Shown piece by piece: positions 51,864 to 63,059 of a DNA stretch of 64,000 bases; the first letter of the stretch is position 1, and each line of letters begins with the position of its first letter. The translations under genes and the position numbers were made by a program. The stretch spans positions 4,776,362-4,840,361 of the forward strand of contig CM055756.1 of assembly GCA_029465975.1 (NCBI GenBank), written 5' to 3'. The notes under the pieces are model-generated. The model searched no databases and had not been told where the DNA came from. It worked only from the letters and a program-made list of their open reading frames with translations. This stretch comes from Dallia pectoralis (Eukaryota; Chordata; Actinopteri; Esociformes; Umbridae).

Positions 51864-52475
51864 ACTACCGTTCAACAGTTTGGGGTCATTTAGAAACGTC
51901 CTTGTTTTAAAGGCCTCCCCTCTGCATATACTGGAGATGTACTTCTGTTGGAACACAGGGGGGAAGAAGTTATCTTACGATAACTCAGTTGTCATGTTCA
52001 ACCATAGGCATTGCACAACCCCGTACAGCTAATCCACGGCATATACACTCAAAGAGCTCCTGGAAATACAGGCGTCTTCATTAAAGAGGATGCAAAAAAA
52101 CTAACAATTTGATCTCTAGTCATTGTTATAACCAAATTAACGTTTTTTCCCCCGGACACATTTTGAAACATGTGTATGTTTGTTTGTCAGCTCCACACGC
52201 GTGAAGGATCTCTAATGAGCGTTTCTCATGCAAATGAGTGCACCTCCGTTGAAGATCAATCAGTCACTCACCAACCTCTAATCCTCCACTCTTATTATGT
52301 TAAAAAACTTTCAAAAGTTTTTGGTCACTTAGCAACGTTCTTTATATATTTAAATAGCATTACATTGTTTAGAAGAACTGTGTGGATGTTGTTAATGATG
52401 TAAATTATTATTGTGACTGTAAACGTCAGATGATAAATGGAATATCTACAAAGGTGTACAAAAACTTTTACTCTG
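51864..52475 (+). mobile_element. Tc1-like terminal fragments
   Basis: ACTACCGTTCAACAGTTTGG at 51865 and a second similar end (ACTTTCAAAAGTTTTTGGTC at 52304, then ATGTTGTTAATGATGTAAAT and AATGGAATATCTACAAAGG) are both in + orientation. They look like two decayed copies of the same Tc1-like terminal repeat. Confidence 0.6.
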
Positions 52476-53740
52476 TTACACAAGTTCTGTAAGAAGGAAT
52501 GACCTGCGTGAAGTTGGCCCCCCACCCAACGCAAAAAGTCGGGAAATTAGTCTCAATCGTTTGTGCTGGTTTGTGCTGGTTTGTGCAGCAAATATTTTCG
52601 TTTGTGCTGCTTTACTTTTTTAGATATTAAAGAATACGTTATAGTTCATTCAGAGGTCACTCAGCCCCCCACAATCTCAGAATTAAGTCAAAATAGTGTC
52701 AATCGTCTGTGCTCCGTTTGTGCTGGTTTGTGCAGCAAATATTTTCGTTTGTGCTGCTTTAGTTTTTTTTAATATTCTGGTTTTCAATAATGGGTGATGA
52801 CGTCACCAGCCCCCGCACTTGCTCCAAATCAAGTGAAATTAGTCTCAATCGTTTGTGCTCCGTTTGTGCTGGTTTGTGCAGTTAAAATTAGGGTTTGTGC
52901 TGTTGCGGTATTTTTTCTGTTTTTTAATAATGACTGATGACGTAACCAGCCCCCCACTTGAAATCACCCATTATTGAAAACCAGAATATTAAAAAAAACT
53001 AAAGCAGCACAAACGGAGCACAAACGATTGAGACTATTTTGACTTAATTCTGAGATTGTGGGGGGGCTGATGATGTAATCGACCATTATTAAAATGTGAA
53101 ATAGAAAAAATACCGCAACAGCACAAACCCTAATTTTAACAGCACAAACCAGCACAAACGATCGACACTATTTTGACTGAATTCTGAGATTGTGGGGGGC
53201 TGAGTGACCCCTGAATGACCTAAAAAGTATCCTTTAATATAAAAAAAACTAAAGCAGCACAAACGGAAATATTTGCTGCACAAACCAGCACAAACGGAGC
53301 ACAAACGATTGAGACCAATTTCACTTGATTTGGAGCAAGTGGGGGGGCTGGTGACGTCATCAGCCATTATTAAAAACCGGAATATCTAAAAAACTAAAGC
53401 AGCACAAATGAAAATATTTGCTGCACAAACCAGCACAAACGGAGCACAAACGATTGAGACTATTTTGACTTAATTCTGAGATTGTGGGGGGCTGAGTGAC
53501 CTCTGAATGAACTATAACGTATTCTTTAATATCTAAAAAAGTAAAGCAGCACAAACGAAAATATTTGCTGCACAAACCAGCACAAACGGAGCACAAACGA
53601 TTGAGACTAATTTCGCGACTTTTTGCGTTGGGTGGGGGGCCAACTTCACGCAGGTGAAGGAATGGGCCAAAATTCACCCAACTTGTGGGAAGCTTGTGGA
53701 ATGCTATCTGAAACATTTGACCCATGTTAAACAATTTAAC
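52476..53740 (+). mobile_element. Tc1-like relic interrupted by a foldback element
   Basis: Flanks of the foldback read GTTCTGTAAGAAGGAATG on the left and GAAGGAATGGGCCAAAATTC, then TGGGAAGCTTGTGGAATGCT, on the right. This is the 3' part of the transposase of a Sleeping-Beauty-like Tc1 family, where a single GGAATGGGCC is expected. Only this piece is left. Confidence 0.65.
52502..53655. mobile_element. Foldback element with 9-bp target-site duplication
   Basis: Left end ACCTGCGTGAAGTTGGCCCC and right end are inverse copies, matching at all but about 2 of the first 60 bases. The arms consist of ~140-145-bp tandem units (starts near 52665, 52810, 52950 on the left) that contain CGTTTGTGCTGGTTTGTGC, CAAATATTTTCGTTTGTGCT and a TGATGACGTCACCAGCCCCC-type border. 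The right half holds the same units reversed. The 9-mer GAAGGAATG flanks both sides (52493-52501, 53656-53664). There is no protein-coding capacity. Tandem-unit arms and 9-bp duplications are known from Drosophila Foldback; relation to that or to MULE elements is an inference. Confidence 0.88.
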
Positions 53741-53769
53741 ATTGTTAAAATAAAGTGGTGATCCTCACG

Positions 53770-53870
53770 GACCTAATAGAGGAATAAACGTCTTATCTAT
53801 ATAGCGCTTTTCGGGGACCCAAAAGCGATTTACAATAAGTACAACAAACAATAACATGTATACAATAGGT
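53770..53870. repeat. Possible dispersed repeat
   Basis: TATCTATATAGCGCTTTTC and AAAAGCGATTTACAATAAG resemble a phrase common at ends of fish retroelements. Limits are unclear. Confidence 0.4.
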
Positions 53871-53899
53871 GAATTTAAGAAGCAGTCAGCTGGTACTCT

Positions 53900-54105
53900 G
53901 TCTATAATAGAGTGGCCAGCACAGTCGCCTGATCTCAACCCTACTGAGGGGGCAGCCTGACTGTATGGTACGTAAGAAGTGCCCATCAAGCCAATCCCAC
54001 TTGTGGGAGGTGCTTCAGGAAGCATGGGGTAAAAACACCCCTACTGTATGACCTCAACATATTGACAACAACAATCCCATAATTGGACAAAGTTTGCAGA
54101 ACAAA
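53900..54105 (+). mobile_element. Tc1-like transposase fragment
   Basis: The frame reads EWPAQSPDLNPTE (the D...E part of the DDE core), followed after a frame break by VRKKCPSSQSHLWEVLQEAW. No termini seen. Confidence 0.75.
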
Positions 54106-54516
54106 ATTATTATTTACATTATCCCATTCTATTAAATAATTATTTCTAATCTTGTGAATTACTATATTTCCATTTCATTTAACGGCCCCTGGTTCTTACC
54201 GCCACCTCTAAACCATTGTCTGGAAAGGTTTCAGTGGTCCACATGTCCGAGGGTGAGTGTTTTATCTACCCAGAATTCCTTCAGCTCGGGACCACCTCCA
54301 GCCCAGACTTGAGAAACGTCATTCCAATGATATGAGTCAGGCTATGATATGAACAGACTGGACACCCCTGCAATACACGAACACAAACCCGGATAAAAAC
54401 ATTCACAATTTAACACAGTTACGCACCCACGCTGAAACAATAGCTTCACCTATTGAAATTTCTTATGATTAAGATGTGATTGAGCTTTTCTTCATGAAGA
54501 GAGAATTGTTTGCAGT

Positions 54517-54652
54517 TGGTGTTGCTCAGTGGTAGTGCATGCTTTGTAAGTATGATGTTCTGGGTTCAAACCCCAGCTTCTCCCCATGTTGCTGTTGCAA
54601 ATGTGAATGTGTTCTCAATTGGCCTACAAGGTCTAAAAATAAAAAAAGTGTG
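54517..54652 (+). mobile_element. tRNA-derived SINE
   Basis: A tRNA-like head has box A (TTGCTCAGTGGTAGTGC, 54522-54538) and box B (GGTTCAAACCC, 54563-54573), closest to tRNA-Ala. It runs into a tail (TTGCAAATGTGAATGTGTTC, then TCAATTGGCCTAC) like that at 523-575, and an A-rich end. The anticodon arm and acceptor pairing are degraded, so it is not a working tRNA gene. Confidence 0.8.
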
Positions 54653-55032
54653 TGTAACAATTCAGGATCCATTGATTATAAGCAATCACCAAGTGTAGTG
54701 CCATACTAAAATCTGACTGCCCATACAGTTACGGTAGTTTCTTAGGTTTGGTAGTGTAACCACAAAAACAACTTGTAGGTTCTTAAAACATAAAATAAAG
54801 ATTTCTTGCAGCAACTATCATACAACCCTTTGTTCAAATGTACTCTTGTCGGACAAAACAAAGCCAGATAAAAATTCAAACGAGTGAGTCAGAAAAGACA
54901 CATTTAGATACAAATACTAATCAAACTAATTTATTGTTAACAGGTTTTCAAAAATTGCAAAAACTAAGGTTATATTAATTTCTTTCAGGTTCTTCCTTAA
55001 CATACTGCGGTGGGATTCCACCGTGGCTTTCG

Positions 55033-55797
55033 ATGAGAGGCAGACGATAATAGCATAGTACAGTATCTAGAGCTGACATGAGAGGCAGACGATAATAGCA
55101 TAGTACAGTATCTAGAGCTGACATGAGAGGCAGACGATAATAGCATAGTACAGTATCTAGAGCTGACATGAGAGGCAGACGATAATAGCATAGTACAGTA
55201 TCTAGAGCTGACATGAGAGGCAGACGATAATAGCATAGTACAGTATCTAGAGCTGACATGAGAGGCAGACGATAATAGCATAGTACAGTATCTAGAGCTG
55301 ACATGAGAGGCAGACGATAATAGCATAGTACAGTATCTAGAGCTGACATGAGAGGCAGACGATAATAGCATAGTACAGTATCTAGAGCTGACATGAGAGG
55401 CAGACGATAATAGCATAGTACAGTATCTAGAGCTGACATGAGAGGCAGACGATAATAGCATAGTACAGTATCTAGAGCTGACATGAGAGGCAGACGATAA
55501 TAGCATAGTACAGTATCTAGAGCTGACATGAGAGGCAGACGATAATAGCATAGTACAGTATCTAGAGCTGACATGAGAGGCAGACGATAATAGCATAGTA
55601 CAGTATCTAGAGCTGACATGAGAGGCAGACGATAATAGCATAGTACAGTATCTAGAGCTGACATGAGAGGCAGACGATAATAGCATAGTACAGTATCTAG
55701 AGCTGACATGAGAGGCAGACGATAATAGCATAGTACAGTATCTAGAGCTGACATGAGAGGCAGACGATAATAGCATAGTACAGTATCTAGAGCTGAC
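55033..55797. repeat. 45-bp minisatellite, 17 apparently identical copies
   Basis: Unit ATGAGAGGCAGACGATAATA + GCATAGTACAGTATCTAGAG + CTGAC, repeated 17 times without visible change. Because 45 is a multiple of three, two minus-strand frames stay open for 280 codons. These are not taken as genes. Confidence 0.97.
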
Positions 55798-57093
55798 ATG
55801 TGGGAGCAGTACGGCAAAGCACAGGTTAGGGAGATACAAAAACGAATGGCAGGCTTATAAGAAGACGCTAAATGAATTAAATAAAATACAGACTCCGATA
55901 AATGTTCCTCAGAGCGTGGGACAGTTAGTGTCCCGACACAATCTCCTTTCTCCCCTAACGAAAACGACGGGGCTTTTTGGAGAGGCCTGTCAGCAGGGAG
56001 CCTCTGTGTGGTGTAAACCCCACCCGCTCCACCACGTTATCTAAAAAACACCCTCTTCTGTGTCAGTCTCTACAATCACTCAGACACTCCGGTGATGTGA
56101 CTGGGAGAGAAACAGGGGGTTTTAGGGGCTAAGGGTCCCGTCGATACTTCCCTTGAATCCCCGTCTCACCTCCGTCCTGTCCCACTCACCCCTGGTGTTT
56201 GGGTGGATGTGCCTAGTCACTGTTTGGGGTGTTTGAATGCAATGTTCCAACAACAAGTGGAACTACACCCACAGAGGAATGCCACCTAGTGGGCTGACAG
56301 GGAATAACATGGAGACAAAAGAAGAATGGCAGAGGTTGGACACTTGACAGGTCAGTGTTTGATGGAGGGGCGGAAACGTTGGCCCATAGGAGAACAAAAT
56401 CAGTCTATATTTTAACCAACAATTCTGGTAGAAGCTCTGTCATATACATGTCTTCGTCCTTGTCTGAGGCCCATCCTGATAACTGCTAACACCAGCATTT
56501 GTAGGTTCCTCTTGACTTTTCACATCCACTCAAACCGCACAACTTCAGCGTGACTCGTGGCTCTAGCTGAACAACAATCACTACATTTCAAGACCTCCTC
56601 TCTACCAACTATCCAAACACAATCATGAGATTCCCCACTCTGATCTCTACCTTTAACGTGCTGTCACGTTAAATGCAAAAAAAAAGGTCATGGGTCAATA
56701 ATATTCTGTGCAAGTCCAAGTTTCTCAGCTCTGAAGCCTATCTGCACTCAAACTACAGTTACGGCAAAACACAAGTATTACGTTTTGGCACTGCTAAAAA
56801 GCATTAAATGAGCCATCTGAAAAATACGTTTGTGTAAAATACTTTTTATGGTCGGGAGTGATGAAGATGAGGTGGGTAGGAAGGGTATGGGGAGGTTTTA
56901 GCTAGACACTCTGGGGAGGTTAGGAGAAGGAGGGGTCTGGATTATTATCAGTTACTGTAATGCTTTTAATCATTGCTGGCGATTGGAGACCGTATGGGAG
57001 ACATACAGAGCTAGCACCAGACGTTACCGGGGAGTGAGGACAGGGGAACGGAGAGCTAGCACCAAATGTTACAGAAGTGTTTCCCTAACAAGT
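55798..57093 (-). other. gfap: gfap 3' flank, including probable 3' UTR
   Basis: Follows the gfap stop codon. No coding signal. A minus-strand AATAAA (plus TTTATT) was not clearly found close to the stop, so the transcript end is undetermined. Confidence 0.4.
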
Positions 57094-60000
57094 TCAAGGA
57101 CTGCTCGGAATCTCCTTCCTCTCCGTTGTAGACTCCTTAATGATCTGAAACACAGACAGGGAGCAGTGCATTGGTTCATGTGTGGATACAAAATATATGG
57201 GAGGGACTAGGTGTAATCTGATCTGAGAACCTCAACTGAAAAACAAAATGTACAATGCTGCCCCCTGGAGGAGGTGAAAACATTCAAGTAGCTGGGCATG
57301 ACTCAAGGGATTCGTTCCTGAGTCATCATCATGGTCAAACGAGGTGACTCAGACGAGGTGCCCAGATCTCCAGGGTTCTCCATTGATTTTGTTGATAGTT
57401 TTCAGCTATCAATTATATGTTGCAAAATGTATTGCGCCAGCCTCAGTTCACAATGTGTCATACCTCTCCGTCTCTGGTCTCCACAGTCCGCACTATGATA
57501 CTCCTCTTCACATTAGCCTCCGGAGAAATGCCACTATCTGTGACGAGGGAGAGAGACCTTTTACAATAGGAAGTCCCTACGTCAAAAACGAACTTGAGTT
57601 TTCACCATCAGCACATAATTCACATGTCCATAGGTACAATATGAAACTACAAAGTGCAGTCACGTGGCTGGATCAGGAGGCCCGTTACCTCTGAACTGCA
57701 GGTTGGAGAAGCTCTGCACTGGAACCGTGATTCTGAGGGAGAGGCAGATGATCAGTGCCAGCCTATATGCCGTCCTCCGTCACACTGTGTCCTCCTCATC
57801 CAGATCATCAGATCTCTGTGTTCTTATCGGTCATCTCTATCCCTCCAACACATCCTCCCTCCACCTCCTCCCTACGCTCCTAACCTGTTCTCCTCTCCCT
57901 CCAGGAGCTTCCTGTACGTGGCGATCTCTATGTCCAGGGCCAGTTTGACATTGAGAAGGTCCTGGTACTCCTGCAGGTGTCTGGCCATCTCCTGCTTCAG
58001 CGACTGGATCTCATCCTCTAGACGGGCGATGGTATCCTGATAACCAGCTGACTCCACTGAAAAGCGGTCCTCGAACTCACACAGCTGCTTCTCCAAAGAC
58101 TCATTCTGCAAAAGGGAAGAAGGAATGCAAGCAAAGCATGGAGGGAAGAGTGATTTGAACAGGAAACGGATGAATTTGAGTTTGAGTGGGAAGAGGTTGT
58201 TGGGGCTCGTTCAGCTGATACAGCATACTCTGCTGTGATTGGATAACTCACTGTTCCACGGAGAGCCTCCATGTCACAGGTCATGACCTGGAGTTGCCGG
58301 CGGTAGTCATTGCTCTCCTGCTTGGCCAATCGCAAGGCTTCCGTATTACGATTGGCTGCATCGGTCAAATCATTGAACTGTAAACAACAACAAAAGCAGA
58401 GACAAGATGGTTTCAAACATCTGTCTTTTATCAAGTATTTAATCTGGGCAATGGGCATTGTACCTGGCTACATGCAAACATGTGTTTTTGTGTTGTCTGT
58501 CTATGCCTGTATTGTAATATGTTAACAGAATCCCATAAATAATTAGTAAGTTGCAGAATTGCAATTAGAGGTTGAAGGAAGCATGTTCCAAAATACTGGT
58601 AATTTCAAATTGGGGTCTTGAGCAAAGATTTTTTTCTATATTTTTGTTTTATTTCCAACAAATGAGGTTCAAACTTTTTCCATAGTTGTAGCTACAACTT
58701 GTTTTCTTTAGAGCCTTTAAAAGAAGACTCAGAATCAGAAAACCAGCAAAATATATATTATTATGTTTAGCTCTCCAGGCAGGTCTTTGGGTAACGTTAA
58801 GAGAAGCCAAACAGAACATGTGTAGTTGCATCAGTCCAAGCACGCGCATATGACCTTGGAGCGGTACCAGTCCTCAGTCTCCTGCATGTTAGAGGAGGCC
58901 ATGGACTCATACTGAACCCGGATCTCCTTCAGAGCGGCAGTGAGGTCTGGCTTGGACATGTCCACATCCACCTGGACCTGCTGGTTCATTAGCTGATCCT
59001 GCAACTCGCGCAGCTCCTGCAGAGAACCCGACGACAAGGTTAAAGGTCACCTCGCACTCAGACACGGCCGTAGGTTAAATAGATACTGCCACAGGGACAA
59101 GAGGAAACTGGAACTCACCTCCTCGTGGATCTTCTTGAGGAAGGCGATCTCTTCCTGCAGCGCATCTATCTTCCTCTCCAGCTGGACGCGGTTCAGTGAC
59201 GCGTCATCCACATCCTAAACACAGACAGTCATCATTACACTGTCAATTGGATGTCCACTGCATTTCTACTGCATTTCCACTGCATTTCCCCTTCCCAATA
59301 ACATGGGCTGTGAAGATTCCATACACAGAGAACCTGACCATTAATGGAGGATTATCAAATGATGATGGTTCACCTGTCTGAAGGTGTTTAAGTTGTTCTC
59401 TGCATCCTGTCGAAGGGCCATCTCATCGTGCAGTCTAAAAAAATAAAAACACTACGGATTAACGATCAGACAGGGTCCTCTCATTGGTCAGTCTGATAAA
59501 TAGAAACCCTACGAATTAATGATCAGGCAGGGTCCTCTCATTGGTCAGTCTGATAAATAGAAACACTACGAATTAATGATCAGGCAGGGTCCTCTCATTG
59601 GTCAGTCTGATAAATAGAAACACTACGGATTAATGATCAGGCAGGGTCCTCTCATTGGTCACTAAAGATGGTCAGTGCATCGTAGAACAGAAACCTGTTT
59701 CAGCTTATTATCTTGTGGTAGTAACGTAATCAATCGTACTCATCTCCATATGAAGTAGAAAATCCTATTGTATACATGACTGGACTCACTAAGGTTAACC
59801 GATTGATGATACGGATATTGTGTGAGAGGCCAACTTGTCTTGATGGAGACACACACACATATAGACACACATACACATACAAACGCACACACACATTGGT
59901 GCACTATAAACTACAGTGTACCTGGCTTATCCCCCTTACAGTTAAAGACATGCCGACTCTGCAACGTGAGGACACATCAGGAGCATTCCAGGAAGAGTAT

Positions 60001-60945
60001 TGATCTTGTTTTCCATAAATGGTATTGGTCTTTGAGAGTAGATTTTAGACCCTTTAACCCAACATTGACTTTACATAGCTTTTTGAGAGCAATAAAAGTT
60101 TGCTTCTGACACACACACACATGCACAAATAACCTTATCTGGTCCATACACATGCTCAGAAACCAATTGCCGAATGTTGTTTACCAGGAACATAAACATA
60201 CATGAATCATAAAAGCTATTTATTTATTTTTAATATTTTATTTCTTACCTAATTGTGTTATATAAATTGCTTTTGGACTGTCATACAAATGTATATTTAA
60301 AATGTCCAGCGCAAGCAGAGACATGAAAACCCTGTAGTGCCCAGTGACAAATGGTTAGGATGGAAATGACTGCCTGACTTTTGCTGCACACAGTTCCCTG
60401 CCGTCTCAGTCTCACCTCTGTTTGAGTGTGGCCACATCGGCAGCCAAGTTATCCCTCTCCATCTCCAGACGGGCCTTCCCGGCGCTGAGACCGTCCACCT
60501 GCCTACGCAGCTCCCTCAGCTCCTCCTGGAAGATGTCCCCCAGGTGGCTGGGTTCCTTCCCCCTCAGCTGGTTCAGCTCAGCCACCAGCATCTTGTTCTG
60601 CTGCTCCAGGAAACGCACCTTCTCTATGAAGCTGGCGAAGCGGTCGTTCAGGCCCATCATCTCCACCTTCTCATTGGTGCGCGTCTCCCGATAGTGGGCC
60701 TTGAGGAGTGAGTCCGCGGCAAAATCCAACCGTTCCCCGGGTGTCCCCAGGAGCAGGGCCCCCCCGGCCGACCCCAGAGAGAGGCGAGATACGGGGGTGG
60801 AGTGGGTCAGGTGGCGGTTGCTGCCGTGGAGCGAGAAGCGGCCAGAGGAGAGGCTGCTGAGCCGCGCGCCCCCGCCCACACTGCCGGCCCCCTGGGGCCC
60901 GTAACGCTTCCTGTAAGATGACAGGACTCTCTGACTCTCCATCAT
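57094..60945 (-). CDS. gfap: Glial fibrillary acidic protein, type III intermediate filament, complete, 9 exons
   Basis: Forms cytoplasmic intermediate filaments in astrocytes and radial glia. Coding exons, 5' to 3': 60416-60945, 59374-59434, 59119-59214, 58855-59016, 58252-58377, 57885-58105, 57689-57732, 57464-57537, 57094-57144. Total 1365 nt, 454 residues plus stop. Lengths of exons 2-7 (61, 96, 162, 126, 221, 44) are the type III pattern and all phases fit. Head about 1-92; rod start LNDRFASFIEKVRFLEQQNK at 99-118; rod end IATYRKLLEGEENR in exon 6; tail VKRSIIVRTVETRDGE then IIKESTTERKE. AELNQLRGKEP and the ELRELR block, and the short tail, point to GFAP rather than vimentin or desmin. 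Two ATGs are adjacent (MMESQ); the first, at 60943-60945, is used here but either may start. Confidence 0.94.
59435..59661 (-). repeat. 57-bp tandem repeat abutting gfap exon 2 acceptor
   Basis: About four units next to the exon 2 3' splice site. Read on the minus strand, each unit ends with TATTTATCAG|ACTG, resembling the true TTTATTTTTTTAG|ACTG. Copies of the acceptor-like border lie at 59492, 59549 and 59606. Confidence 0.9.
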
Positions 60946-60979
60946 GGCTGGAATGAGGCACGATCGGGCCAACGCAGGC

Positions 60980-60987
60980 CTTATATA
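60980..60987 (-). promoter_or_regulatory. gfap: gfap TATA box
   Basis: Minus-strand TATATAAG lies 35 nt upstream of the first gfap ATG. That spacing would put transcription start a few bases before the ATG, giving a very short 5' UTR. Mammalian GFAP also has a TATA box and a very short leader. Confidence 0.75.
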
Positions 60988-61061
60988 GAGACAGCCACCT
61001 CCAGCCTCAAAGGGAATAACACAGGGAGGGGTGAAGAGAGGCAGCACGGTCCCTGAATGGG

Positions 61062-61065
61062 ACAG

Positions 61066-61097
<32 letters not shown>

Positions 61098-61122
61098 GAA
61101 GGGGACGAGAAAAAGAGAGAGA
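61062..61122. repeat. (GA)n purine tract upstream of gfap
   Basis: GAGAGA run with interruptions, 80-140 bp upstream of the TATA box. Confidence 0.9.
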
Positions 61123-63059
61123 CTGGTCACTCTGTAGCTTGGTGTCCAATATGTCCCACAAACTTTTTATTGGGTCCTATACTCTAAATCAGAATGTTTA
61201 CAGTCTTGGCTGTCACAGTTCATTAACCAATAGGAGCATTAACCAATAGGAGAATTGGAGATAAACTATGTCTAACAGAAATCACATCACCTCTTTGTAC
61301 GTCCTGCATTTACAGACCGTACGTTAGCGTGTAGATGAATGAAAAAACAAAAACAATAAGCCACATCTATCAGTAGACATTCACACAGGACACACAGGAG
61401 CACAGCAGGACACACACACACACACACAAGAATCAATCACAATCACTACCAATATTAAATATAATGAAATACAAAGGAATGCTCCAGTGTCAGACGGTTT
61501 GGCAGAAGCCAATTGGATTGCTTTGAAACAGTACCACCGCCACTCCCTCTTTGGCATGCCACAGCAAATAAAGCACCAGTGTTAAGTGATGGCAGCTGAT
61601 TCAGTCAGACCCAATGGCTGCATGGGCTCAAAAGAGTGCTGTTCGACCTGGATAAAGACTTCTGTTTAGTTACATGAACTCCCATGGTGAGGTAATCTAA
61701 ACGATTGTCACTGAGATCAACGTTGTAGACCTGTCTAAACAATAATGAATCTCTGCAAAGCATTAGCTGACTAAAGTGTGAGACAGTCTGTGAGATAGAG
61801 AAGCAGTTGAAACCGTCACGGGATAAACGCCTTCAGTACGGGAGGATGGGACGAGGAGCCCTGTGTGAAAAGGGCAAGTATCCGCTTTCAACCATTCTTT
61901 GCCATGGCAACCCAAAAAAAGGCTGTTATTTCAAAGCACTTCTGTTGAACACTTGTTGACTCTCATTTAAGAGGGATGTGATGAATCCTCAATACTCGAT
62001 GAAAAAAAACATGACTGTCGTGGGTATTGGGGAAGGAACAAAAGGAATGCTTGATCAAATCCCAGAGTGGACAAAGGTGAAGAAAACACTGTCTGATGGC
62101 CTGGCTGTGAGCCCTCTCTCTAAGGGCGCCCTAGCCTGACTGGAATATGCGATGAAAACACATGGACGTATGACAAATAAAAAAGCACCATAGCACCTTC
62201 TCCCTCCAAACTTCTTAGGCTTTGCAACAGGCAGTAAACCCTACATCCCCAGACCGTAGACAACCTGTTAACCAGTATGGCTGGGAGTCTGGAACCAGAG
62301 CTGTCTAACTTATTTGTACATAAAACAACACAGTGACTTGAATCCCAATTGGTGCCTGTTGATGGAGGTTAACTAAGAGGGTGATGGAGAATGTGTTGTT
62401 TTACAAGCTTTACGCAGGATTAATGGCATGGGCTAATCATGACGGAGACACTAAATGTATCGCCCGAGGGATTTCTGAGGTTGTCCAGCGGTTGCCTCAG
62501 ATCTGGTCACTGGGGCGATATCTGTCTGAGGAGAAACATTCAGAGAAAAGGGGGATGTGGGGGCCATAGAAAGACATATGGGTTGAATGGCCTCCCTCCC
62601 TCCCTCCCTCCCTGTTCTCAGATCAGTGGAAGGCCAACTCAAACAGCTGATTCATGTCTGCGACATGAGAAGCCCTGCTCATTTGCAAGTAACAGAAGAA
62701 AAGGCAGCTTGCCTTGGGTGCAGACCAGAATCCTAATGCTGCTCCACTAGACTGATCTCCGGCCAGAACCACATAGACGCCAGCCCTGGTTGTCTGCCTC
62801 GGGGTTTCCCCCACCCACTTGCTCAGGCTTTTTACCCAGCCTCCCTTCTTTGCAAATGAGCATGACCATTCAGCTGAATTCCCTTCTTTAGCCTGATCAA
62901 GTGCGCCCCATCAACTCACCGATATGGCCTCCTGTCAGCTCATTCACATAGAAATCTCTGTGACTTCATCTCCACATGGATCCCATTCCCACAGCCAGTT
63001 TTGTCATCAAATAGACAGTGTATGCGATCAGCACCAAGGTAATGGGGGGTCCCTCTGGT
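61123..63059. other. Intergenic, nothing recognised
   Basis: Upstream of gfap. Only a short CA run (61411-61428) and a CCCT run (62593-62612) stand out. No gene supported; may hold gfap regulatory DNA. Confidence 0.4.

Noticed and set aside
54517..54590. Possible functional tRNA-Ala gene
   Set aside because: Box A and B are present but the anticodon arm and acceptor stem are degraded and a SINE tail follows.
54975..55839. Two 280-codon minus-strand frames with 15-residue repeats
   Set aside because: Follow from the 45-bp array; no gene features around them.
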